Source of the DNA: Streptomyces halstedii
GTDB taxonomy: Bacteria > Actinomycetota > Actinomycetes > Streptomycetales > Streptomycetaceae
Direction of reading: 5' to 3'
Assembly: GCA_000720535.1 (NCBI GenBank)
Contig: JOAZ01000007.1
Location: forward strand, 285,997 to 349,996
Length of the DNA: 64,000 nucleotides
Shown here: positions 57,541 to 64,000 of the stretch, piece after piece
How the letters are laid out: each line of letters starts with the position of its first letter
How positions within the stretch are numbered: the stretch's first letter is position 1
Position numbers and translations under genes: made by a program
The notes under the pieces: model-generated
Database searches by the model: none
What the model saw: only the letters and a program-made list of their open reading frames with translations
What the model was told of the DNA's origin: nothing

Positions 57541-58056
57541 GTGAAGGACTCCCACTGCGGCGGCTGCGGAACCCCTTACCCCGCCGACGCCCGTTCCCCC
57601 GCCGGCCCCTGGCCCCGCACGTGCGCCGCCTGCGGCCACACGGCCTACCGCAACCCGCTCCCGGTCGCCGTCGCCCTGCTGCCCGTCACCGGCCCGGACA
57701 CCACGGGCCTCGTCGTCATCACCCGCGACATCCCGCCGCGGCGCGGAGGCGTCGCCCTGCCCGGCGGATACATCGACCACACCGAGGACTGGCGGCACGC
57801 CGTCGTACGCGAACTCCACGAGGAGACGGGCATCCGGGCCGACGAGAGGGACGTACGCCTCGCCGACGCCCTCAGCTCCCCGGACGGCCACCTGCTCCTC
57901 GTCGGCCTGCTCCCGTCCCGCCCCGAGGCAGACCTCCCGCCCTCCGTCCCCACCGACGAGACCCGCGGACACCACGTGCTGCGCGCCCCCGGGGAACTGG
58001 CCTTCCCCCTGCACACCGAGGCCGTGCGCGACTGGTTCGCCGGCCGCTACCGCTGA
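57541..58056 (+). CDS. Nudix hydrolase with N-terminal zinc ribbon
   Basis: A 171-aa protein. Four N-terminal cysteines (CGGCGTP, CAACGHT) form a zinc ribbon. The Nudix box GGYIDHTEDWRHAVVRELHEETGI fits GX5EX7REUXEEXGU exactly at about residues 77-100. Zinc-ribbon Nudix proteins of this kind include NudC-like NADH pyrophosphatases, but the NudC C-terminal SQPWPFPxS motif is absent, so the substrate stays open. The start is GTG, with TACAGT ending 6 nt before it (leaderless pattern). Confidence 0.88.
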   Translation: MKDSHCGGCGTPYPADARSPAGPWPRTCAACGHTAYRNPLPVAVALLPVTGPDTTGLVVITRDIPPRRGGVALPGGYIDHTEDWRHAVVRELHEETGIRADERDVRLADALSSPDGHLLLVGLLPSRPEADLPPSVPTDETRGHHVLRAPGELAFPLHTEAVRDWFAGRYR

Positions 58057-58174
58057 CCCGGCCCCGCCGCCCCCGCGCACCCGCACCGGCCCGGGAATCC
58101 CGCCCCGGGCGCGGCCGGGGCCCAGGACCCTGGTGCGAAGGACGATCACATGGCATCGTCCGTAACTGCCGCTC

Positions 58175-58244
58175 ACGCGCACACCCCGCCCGTGCGCGCG
58201 AGACGCACACCCCGCCCGTGCGCGCGAGACGCACACCCCGCGTA
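58175..58244. repeat. 26-bp tandem repeat upstream of acetoacetate-CoA ligase
   Basis: Two adjacent near-identical 26-base units (58175-58200 and 58201-58226, sharing GCACACCCCGCCCGTGCGCG) and a partial third (58227-58244). It ends about 28 bp before the ATG of the ligase gene. There are no spacers, so it is not CRISPR. Confidence 0.85.
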
Positions 58245-58271
58245 CCCCGAGAAAGGCCAGGGAGCCGCCCC

Positions 58272-60248
58272 ATGACCCCAGCAGCCAGCGAAGCCCCCCT
58301 CTGGCAGCCCGATCCCGAGCGCGTCGAGGCCGCGGCCGTCACCCGCTTCCAGCGCTGGGCGGCGCCACGGTACGGAGCCCCCGCCGACGGCGGCTACGCG
58401 GCCCTGCACCGCTGGTCGGTCGAGGAGCTGGACACCTTCTGGCAAGCCGTCGCCGACTGGTTCGGCATCCGCTTCTCCACCCCGTACGAGACCGTCATCG
58501 GCGACCGCTCCATGCCCGGCGCCCAGTGGTTCCCCGGCGCCACCCTCAACTACGCCGAACACGCCCTGCGCACCGCCGACGACCCCCTGCGCGCCGACGC
58601 GCCCGCCCTGATCCACGTCGACGAGACCCACACCCAGGTGCCGGTCAGCTGGAGCGAACTCCGGCACCAGGTCGGTGCGCTGGCCGCCGGACTCCGCGCC
58701 CTCGGCGTCACCCCGGGCGACCGGGTCAGCGGCTACCTCCCCAACATCCCCCAGGCGGTCGTCGCCTTCCTCGCGACCGCGGCCGTCGGCGGAGTCTGGA
58801 CCTCCTGCGCCCCCGACTTCGGCGCCCGCGGCGTCCTCGACCGCTTCCAGCAGGTCGAACCCGTCGTGCTGTTCACCGTCGACGGCTACCGCTACGGCGG
58901 CAAGGAGCACGACCGCACCGGCACCGTCGCCGAGCTCCGCCGCGAACTGCCCACCGTGCGCGCGGTCGTCCACATCCCGCTCCTGGGCACGGAAGCACCC
59001 GAGGGCGCACTGGAGTGGTCCCAGCTCACCGCCGGCGACACCGAACCCGTCTTCGAGCAGGTCCCCTTCGACCACCCCCTCTGGGTGCTCTACTCCTCCG
59101 GCACCACCGGACTCCCCAAGGCGATCGTGCAGTCCCAGGGCGGCATCCTCCTGGAACACTGCAAACAGCTCGGCCTGCACTGCGACCTCGGCCCCGAGGA
59201 CCGCTTCTTCTGGTACACCTCCACCGGCTGGATGATGTGGAACTTCCTCGTCTCCGGCCTGCTCACCGGCAGCACGGTCGTCCTCTACGACGGCAGCCCC
59301 GGCTTCCCCGACATCAGCGCCCAGTGGCGGGTCGCCGAACAGACCGGCGCGACCCTGTTCGGCACCTCCGCCGCCTACGTCATGGCCTGCCGCAAGGCGG
59401 ACGTCCATCCCGGCCGCGACCACGACCTCAGCCGGGTCCAGTGCGTCGCCACCACCGGCTCGCCCCTGCCGCCCGACGGCTTCCGGTGGCTCCACGACGC
59501 GGTCGCCGAGGACCTCTGGATCGCGTCCGTCAGTGGCGGCACCGACGTGTGCAGCTGCTTCGCGGGCGCCGTCCCCACCCTCCCCGTCCACATCGGCGAA
59601 CTCCAGGCACCCTGCCTCGGCACCGACCTCCAGGCCTGGGACCCCGACGGACGGCCACTGACCGGCGAGGTCGGCGAACTCGTCGTCGCCGCCCCCATGC
59701 CCTCCATGCCGATCCGCTTCTGGAACGACCCCGACGGCAGCCGCTACCACGACAGCTACTTCGACGTGTACCCCGGCGTCTGGCGCCACGGGGACTGGAT
59801 CACCCTCACCGAGCGGGGCTCGGTCGTCATCCACGGGCGCTCCGACTCCACCCTCAACCGGCAGGGCGTACGCATGGGCTCCGCCGACATCTACGAGGCG
59901 GTCGAACGGCTCCCCGAGATCCGCGAATCCCTCGTCATCGGCGTCGAGGAACCGGACGGCGGCTACTGGATGCCCCTCTTCGTCCACCTCGCCGAAGGGG
60001 CCACCCTCGACGACGGCCTGCGCGAGCGCGTCAAGCGGACCATCCGCGAGAACCTCTCCCCACGCCACGTCCCCGACGAGGTCATCGAGGTCCCCGGCAT
60101 CCCGCACACCCTCACCGGCAAACGCGTCGAGGTCCCCGTCAAGCGCCTCCTCCAGGGCACCGCCCTCTCCAAGGCCGTCAACACCGGCTCCATCGACAAC
60201 CTCGAACTGCTCCACTTCTACGAGGAACTCGCCCGCGAGCGCCGCTGA
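58272..60248 (+). CDS. Acetoacetate-CoA ligase
   Basis: A 658-aa ANL-superfamily enzyme activating acetoacetate with ATP and CoA. The N-terminus shows ACS-like RFQRWA...GAQWFPGATLNYAEHAL. The phosphate-binding loop is LYSSGTTGLPKAIVQSQGG (about 273-290). TSTGWMMWNFLVSGLL, SVSGGTDVCSCFAG, HGDWITLTERGSVVIHGRSDSTLNRQGVRMG and the C-terminal lysine TLTGKRVEVPVKRL follow. Length and GTSAAYVMACRK favour acetoacetyl-CoA synthetase over acetyl-CoA synthetase. AGGGAG precedes the ATG. It could supply acetoacetyl-CoA for polyketide, terpenoid or ketone-body metabolism. Preceded by a 26-bp tandem repeat. Confidence 0.9.
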   Translation: MTPAASEAPLWQPDPERVEAAAVTRFQRWAAPRYGAPADGGYAALHRWSVEELDTFWQAVADWFGIRFSTPYETVIGDRSMPGAQWFPGATLNYAEHALRTADDPLRADAPALIHVDETHTQVPVSWSELRHQVGALAAGLRALGVTPGDRVSGYLPNIPQAVVAFLATAAVGGVWTSCAPDFGARGVLDRFQQVEPVVLFTVDGYRYGGKEHDRTGTVAELRRELPTVRAVVHIPLLGTEAPEGALEWSQLTAGDTEPVFEQVPFDHPLWVLYSSGTTGLPKAIVQSQGGILLEHCKQLGLHCDLGPEDRFFWYTSTGWMMWNFLVSGLLTGSTVVLYDGSPGFPDISAQWRVAEQTGATLFGTSAAYVMACRKADVHPGRDHDLSRVQCVATTGSPLPPDGFRWLHDAVAEDLWIASVSGGTDVCSCFAGAVPTLPVHIGELQAPCLGTDLQAWDPDGRPLTGEVGELVVAAPMPSMPIRFWNDPDGSRYHDSYFDVYPGVWRHGDWITLTERGSVVIHGRSDSTLNRQGVRMGSADIYEAVERLPEIRESLVIGVEEPDGGYWMPLFVHLAEGATLDDGLRERVKRTIRENLSPRHVPDEVIEVPGIPHTLTGKRVEVPVKRLLQGTALSKAVNTGSIDNLELLHFYEELARERR

Positions 60249-60314
60249 CCGACCCGTTGTCAGTCCCCCTGCCTACGCTGAGTGAGCATCGATCAACCAT
60301 GCGCAGGGGGACAC

Positions 60315-61259
60315 ATGACGCACACCAGGAAGCACCGCGGCACCGGGCACGGCCGGAACACCACACCGGCCCGCCACAGGTCAGGCACGTCCGCGCGGCG
60401 CGCGCTGCGCCGCGAAACACCCAGCACCGTCGGCCTCCTGGTGGACGCCGAGGACTTCGCGGCCATGCGCCGCTACCGCAGCTTCACCTTCGACGACCAC
60501 ACCGCCTATCTCAGGGAGGTCGAAGGGCTCCTCAGGGCGTTCGCCGCGCGCGGCGAGCACACGACCGTCGCGCTCTTCGACCCCCAGGACTACGCGGAGT
60601 TCTGCGCCGGAGCGGGCCTCGACCCCGACCTGCGCGGGAGCCGCAGCCGCTTCACCGCGGAAGTCGCCGCCACCGGCGCCACCGTGGCGTACACGGGCCA
60701 GCCCATCGACGCCTTGATCCCGCTCCTGGTCTCCGCGGCCGTCCGCCGGGCGACCTGGGAGTACGCCACGATGCTCCTCGCCGGCCTCGGGGACTGCCGG
60801 GACTGCGGACAGGACATCGGCCGCGCCGCCTTCGACCGGGCGTCCCACCTGCTGGCACGACTGCTGGAGGCGGCCGGGCCGGGCACCCACCACCTGGTGT
60901 GCACCACCCCCGCCAAGGACGAGCGGCTCCTCGCGGTCCTGCGCACCACCCGGGGCGCCGACGACGGCCCCGACCGGCTCGAACCGTCCGAAGGCGCCGA
61001 ATTCGCCGGCGTCCTCGCCGTGGGCGTCGCGCTGGAGACCCGGGGCGGTGTCGTCCTGCGCACCACCACACCGGACACCCGGGACCGCGTGTACGGCTGG
61101 CGACTGGTCCGCGGAAGCCTCGTCCCGCTCAGCGCGGGGGAGGTCTTCGACGCCTACTGCACGGACGCGGACACCGGCGAACCCGTCCCGCCCGAACCGG
61201 ACGTCGAGTACCACACGGGCTTCGACCTCGGCACCGACGAACCGGAGGCGCACCACTGA
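60315..61259 (+). CDS. Conserved hypothetical protein, actinomycete type
   Basis: A 314-aa soluble protein with a basic N-terminus (about 1-35, Arg/His-rich) and an alpha-beta body. Recognisable stretches are TVGLLVDAEDFAAMRRYRSFTFDDHTAYLREVEGLLRAF, TVALFDPQDYAEFC and a possible zinc knuckle GDCRDCGQDIGRAAF. I cannot name the family. The ATG at 60315 has AGGGGG 4 nt upstream; an in-frame GTG 33 nt earlier is less likely. It lies between the ligase gene and the convergent PTS genes with no evident operon. Confidence 0.7.
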   Translation: MTHTRKHRGTGHGRNTTPARHRSGTSARRALRRETPSTVGLLVDAEDFAAMRRYRSFTFDDHTAYLREVEGLLRAFAARGEHTTVALFDPQDYAEFCAGAGLDPDLRGSRSRFTAEVAATGATVAYTGQPIDALIPLLVSAAVRRATWEYATMLLAGLGDCRDCGQDIGRAAFDRASHLLARLLEAAGPGTHHLVCTTPAKDERLLAVLRTTRGADDGPDRLEPSEGAEFAGVLAVGVALETRGGVVLRTTTPDTRDRVYGWRLVRGSLVPLSAGEVFDAYCTDADTGEPVPPEPDVEYHTGFDLGTDEPEAHH

Positions 61260-61355
61260 CCGGACCGGCAGGCGGAAGGGGCCCCGCCGGCACCGGCGGG
61301 ACCCCTTCGCTCACCCACTGGTCACCGACCGCCGTTCACCGGCGGCCGTGACGCC

Positions 61356-63026
61356 TCACTCGCCCGACAGCACCGCCTGAGCGGCCAGCCGCGCCTCTTC
61401 GGCGGAGTCGGCGGCACGCGCGGCCGAGGCCGCGCGCTCGCACTGCGCGAGCGTGTGCTTCGCCAGCGTCGCCCGCACATACGGAATGGACGCGGCACCC
61501 ATCGACAGGGAGGTGACCCCCAGACCGGTCAGCACACAGGCCAGCAGCGGATCCGAGGCGGCCTCACCGCAGACACCGCAGCTCTTGCCCTCCGCGGCGG
61601 CGGCCTCGGCCGACAGCGCGACGAGGTCCAGCAGCGCCGGCTGCCACGGGTCCTGGAGCCGCGACACCGCACCGACCTGACGGTCGGCGGCGAAGGTGTA
61701 CTGCGCCAGGTCGTTGGTGCCCAGCGACAGGAACTCCACCTCCTGGAGGATGGAACGCGCCCGCAGCGCGGCGGACGGGATCTCCACCATCGCACCGAAC
61801 TTCGCCCGCAGGCCCGCCTCGCGGCAGGCGTCGGCGAACGCCTTGGCGTCGGCCCGGTCGGCCACCATGGGCGCCATGACCTCCAGATACACCGGAAGCC
61901 CCTCGGCGGCCTTGGACAGGGCGGTCAACTGCGTCCGCAGGACGTCGGGGTGGTCCAGCAGGCTGCGCAGCCCGCGGACCCCGAGCGCCGGGTTCGGCTC
62001 GTCGGCGGGGGTCAGGAAGTCAAGGGGCTTGTCGGCACCCGCGTCCAGCACCCGTACGACCACGCGCCCCTCGGGGAACGCCTCCAGCACGGCCCGGTAG
62101 GCCGCCATCTGCTTCTCCTCGGACGGCGCCCGCGAGCTGTCGTCCAGGAACAGGAACTCCGTACGGAACAGCCCGACACCCTCGGCGCCGGCCTCCAGCG
62201 CCGCGGGGACGTCACCGGGGCCGCCGACGTTGGCGAGCAACGGCACCTTGTGCCCGTCGGAGGTCGCCCCGGGCCCGGTCACGCCGGACAGCGCGGCCTT
62301 GCGCGCCGCGGCGGCACCGCGCATCTCCTCCTGCCGGCCCACGGAGGGTTCGACGAAGACCTCCCCGGTACTGCCGTCCACCGCGACGACGGTGCCCTCG
62401 GTGATCTCACCCGCACCGGGAAGAGCCACCACGGCGGGCACCCCGAGCGCCCGCGCGAGGATCGCGCTGTGGCTGGTGGGCCCGCCCTCCTCGGTCACGA
62501 AGCCGAGGACCAGCGAGGGATCGAGCAGCGCCGTGTCGGCCGGTGCCAGGTCACGCGCGATCAGCACGTACGGCTCGTCGCTGTCCGGCACGCCGGGCAT
62601 CGGCACCCCGAGCAGCCGCGCCACGATGCGGTTGCGTACGTCGTCGAGGTCGGCGACACGACCCGCCAGGTACTCCCCGGCGTTGGCGAGCAGCGCCCGG
62701 TACGCCGCGAAGGCGTCGTACACGCCGCGCTCGGCGGTGCTGCCGACGGCGATGCGCCGCTCCACATCGGCGATGAGTTCGGGATCCTGCGCCATCATGG
62801 CCTGGGCCTCCAGCACGTGCTGTGCCTCGCCGCCGGCCAGATTGCCCCGCGCGATCAGATCGGCCGCCACGGCTTCCACGGCCTGGCGGGCACGCCCCTG
62901 TTCGCGCTCGGCCTCGTTCGCGGGAATCTGTTTGGCCGGTGGTTCGAGCACAGCCGTACCCATGTGCCGAACTTCGCCGATCGCCACACCGTGGCTCACG
63001 CCGACGCCTCGCAGCGTTGTCTCCAT
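61356..63026 (-). CDS. ptsI: PTS enzyme I (phosphoenolpyruvate-protein phosphotransferase)
   Basis: A 556-aa cytosolic enzyme that takes phosphate from PEP and passes it to HPr, feeding all PTS sugars (in Streptomyces notably N-acetylglucosamine and fructose). The N-terminal HPr-binding/His domain has the phosphorylated His186 in GGPTSHSAILAR. The PEP-binding barrel shows GVGLFRTEFLFLDDSS, NPALGVRGLR, FGAMVEIPSAAL, SLGTNDLAQYTFAADR and CGVCGEAASDP. The start METTLRG at 63026 has GGAGACGG upstream. It follows crr by 105 bp and shares its direction. Confidence 0.96.
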   Translation of the reverse strand: METTLRGVGVSHGVAIGEVRHMGTAVLEPPAKQIPANEAEREQGRARQAVEAVAADLIARGNLAGGEAQHVLEAQAMMAQDPELIADVERRIAVGSTAERGVYDAFAAYRALLANAGEYLAGRVADLDDVRNRIVARLLGVPMPGVPDSDEPYVLIARDLAPADTALLDPSLVLGFVTEEGGPTSHSAILARALGVPAVVALPGAGEITEGTVVAVDGSTGEVFVEPSVGRQEEMRGAAAARKAALSGVTGPGATSDGHKVPLLANVGGPGDVPAALEAGAEGVGLFRTEFLFLDDSSRAPSEEKQMAAYRAVLEAFPEGRVVVRVLDAGADKPLDFLTPADEPNPALGVRGLRSLLDHPDVLRTQLTALSKAAEGLPVYLEVMAPMVADRADAKAFADACREAGLRAKFGAMVEIPSAALRARSILQEVEFLSLGTNDLAQYTFAADRQVGAVSRLQDPWQPALLDLVALSAEAAAAEGKSCGVCGEAASDPLLACVLTGLGVTSLSMGAASIPYVRATLAKHTLAQCERAASAARAADSAEEARLAAQAVLSGE

Positions 63027-63131
63027 TTCACCGTCTCCGATTTGTGCGGCGGTCCTACCGCCGCGGTGGGTGCCCAACTGGCTGTCGCCTGGCTGTCGCT
63101 CCGTCCGGCGCGCGCTACCGCGCCGGGGGAG

Positions 63132-63581
63132 TCACTGCCAGCCGAACAGCGTCTCGCCGGCCTTCACCTCGCCGCTCTCGCGTACGTCGGAGAGCGAGTC
63201 GGCGGTCGCCTCAAGGGCCACGACCGGGCAGACGGGCGACTTGCCGGCGGCCTCGACCCCGGCCGGGTCCCAGCGCACGACGGCCTGCCCCCGGGTCACC
63301 GTGTCCCCCTTGTTGACGAGCAGTTCGAAGCCCTCGCCGTTGAGCTGCACCGTGTCGATGCCGAGGTGGGTCAGGACGCCGTGGCCCTGGTCGTCCACGA
63401 CGACGAAGGCGTGCGGGTGCAGGGAGACGACGATCCCGTCGACCGGAGAGACGGCCTCGGACGGCTCCCGCAGGGGGTCGATCGCGGTACCGGGACCCAC
63501 CATCGCGCCGGAGAAGACCGGGTCGGGCACCTCGGCGAGTCCGATGGCACGACCGGCAAGAGGTGAGGTCACTGTGGTCAT
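63132..63581 (-). CDS. crr: PTS glucose-type EIIA component (Crr)
   Basis: A 149-aa phosphocarrier of the EIIA-Glc family that passes phosphate from HPr to EIIB domains and can signal carbon status. Active-site His72 lies in GVLTHLGIDTVQL, with the partner His57 in LHPHAFVVVD. VFSGAMVGPGTAI and VNKGDTVTRGQ are family-like. In Streptomyces crr-ptsI serve GlcNAc uptake through NagE/NagF systems. First gene of the crr-ptsI pair. I did not find a convincing DasR site in the 180 bp upstream. Confidence 0.95.
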   Translation of the reverse strand: MTTVTSPLAGRAIGLAEVPDPVFSGAMVGPGTAIDPLREPSEAVSPVDGIVVSLHPHAFVVVDDQGHGVLTHLGIDTVQLNGEGFELLVNKGDTVTRGQAVVRWDPAGVEAAGKSPVCPVVALEATADSLSDVRESGEVKAGETLFGWQ

Positions 63582-64000
63582 GGGGGGCCTCCCAGGGGGT
63601 GGAGATACATATGGGCCGCCGCCGCAGCGGATGGAGGACGGCGTACTCGTCAGCAGCGTAAGTCATACGAAGTCCCGGTTCGGCCCGAGACCTACCGCTT
63701 GACGGGCCTGGCAACGCACCCCAAACGATTTGCCTCGACTCACAGGGACCTGTACTGTCGTTTCCCTGCCTGGCCCCAACCCGACTCGTGAGTCGGGGGC
63801 CGGCAGCGACTCCCAAGCCCAGACTGTAACTCTGATCCTTACCCCTGCATGTCCGCAGGGGGTGTGGTCAAAGCGATAGCGAAAAGGCTGATAGAGTCTG
63901 GCTCGCCGGAAAGGGAAACGCGAAAGCGAAGAACTGGAAAGCGGAAGAACGCGAGACCCGCTTCGACCGGGAATCGGACACGAAAGAGTCTGATAGAGTC
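63582..64000 (+). promoter_or_regulatory. Divergent control region: crr promoter and probable rRNA operon promoter array
   Basis: No protein gene. Beyond the first promoter there is a strong hairpin (CCCGACTC/GAGTCGGG, 63780-63797) and then TAGAGT at 63892-63897 inside CTGATAGAGTC. A purine-rich leader follows (AAGGGAAACGCGAAAGCGAAG at about 63912), and the same TGATAGAGTC repeats at 63991-64000. Tandem promoters with this look precede Streptomyces rRNA operons. The 16S gene itself would lie past the window edge. Confidence 0.65.
63730..63758 (+). promoter_or_regulatory. Rightward vegetative promoter, probably rRNA operon P1
   Basis: TTGCCT (63730-63735), 17-bp spacer, TACTGT (63753-63758). 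It reads away from crr. The sequence beyond contains further -10-like boxes and an rRNA-leader-like A/G-rich stretch, so this is probably the first of several rrn promoters. Confidence 0.6.

Noticed and set aside
58175-58244. A CRISPR array
   Set aside because: The repeats are directly adjacent without spacers and no cas gene is present.
63582-63760. A DasR site upstream of crr
   Set aside because: DasR control of crr-ptsI is known in S. coelicolor, but no stretch here fits the dre consensus well enough to report.

Overview
This is a high-GC actinobacterial chromosome segment, almost certainly Streptomyces. The G/C-rich third codon positions, the conservon signal-transduction operon, two secreted family-18 chitinases with DasR-type operators, and the sporulation pair smeA/sffA all point there. 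From memory, the gene order resembles the S. coelicolor stretch running from about SCO1444 down to crr/ptsI (SCO1390/1391), so most of the window looks like conserved core chromosome. I see no transposase, integrase, phage gene or CRISPR array. I made no database comparison.

Layout. 1-4.2 kb: a uracil/xanthine permease, then an MFS exporter divergent from a ROK regulator with a clear palindrome between them. 4.3-6.9 kb: a large secreted chitinase with two DasR-like sites upstream. 7.0-11.5 kb: an FMN riboswitch and the riboflavin operon ribD-ribE-ribM-ribBA-ribH, joined by 1-4 nt overlaps, followed by hisE-hisG and a PH-like membrane protein. 13.3-15.8 kb: two CorC/HlyC-type CBS membrane proteins behind a hairpin-rich leader. 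16-19 kb: an EccA-like TPR-AAA ATPase and a uridine-kinase-like protein. 19-25.2 kb: a secreted C39-like peptidase, a formaldehyde-dehydrogenase-type enzyme, a small membrane protein, a second chitinase that is frameshifted here, and an acyl-CoA dehydrogenase. 25.3-30.1 kb: a small Cys-containing protein, an Lrp regulator, an amidohydrolase, polyprenol-phosphomannose synthase and FxsA. 30.1-30.5 kb: the RNA-polymerase-binding protein gene rbpA, truncated here by a 106-bp inverted repeat. 30.8-37.1 kb: an UMF1-type MFS protein, a glycerophosphodiesterase, a YczE protein divergent from a MocR regulator, and smeA-sffA. 37.4-43.5 kb: ankyrin and HEAT repeat proteins and a fused 5-oxoprolinase.

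The most unusual part is 43.5-50.9 kb. It is a three-gene operon encoding a 508-aa protein, a 303-aa winged-helix-like protein and a 1569-aa coiled-coil ABC/SMC-type ATPase. The architecture recalls MukBEF, MksBEF and Wadjet condensins, but I see no JetD-like nuclease gene, and the ATPase has Asp-Asn where the catalytic Asp-Glu is expected. Next come a conservon (cvnABCD, 51.9-56.1 kb), a DUF962 protein, a VanX-like dipeptidase, a Nudix hydrolase, acetoacetate-CoA ligase, an unknown protein and the general PTS genes crr-ptsI. The window ends in what looks like the tandem promoter region of an rRNA operon reading rightwards.

Functional links. Chitin is degraded outside the cell by the two chitinases. 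Their DasR-like operators and the PTS genes belong to the N-acetylglucosamine response known in Streptomyces. Riboflavin synthesis and uptake (RibM) share one FMN-sensing leader. rbpA carries a matching sigma-R promoter, as expected for a thiol-stress gene. Two core genes, rbpA and the second chitinase, are damaged in this sequence. Both are either real strain-specific mutations or assembly errors at GC-rich hairpins, and they should be verified before any biology is built on them.
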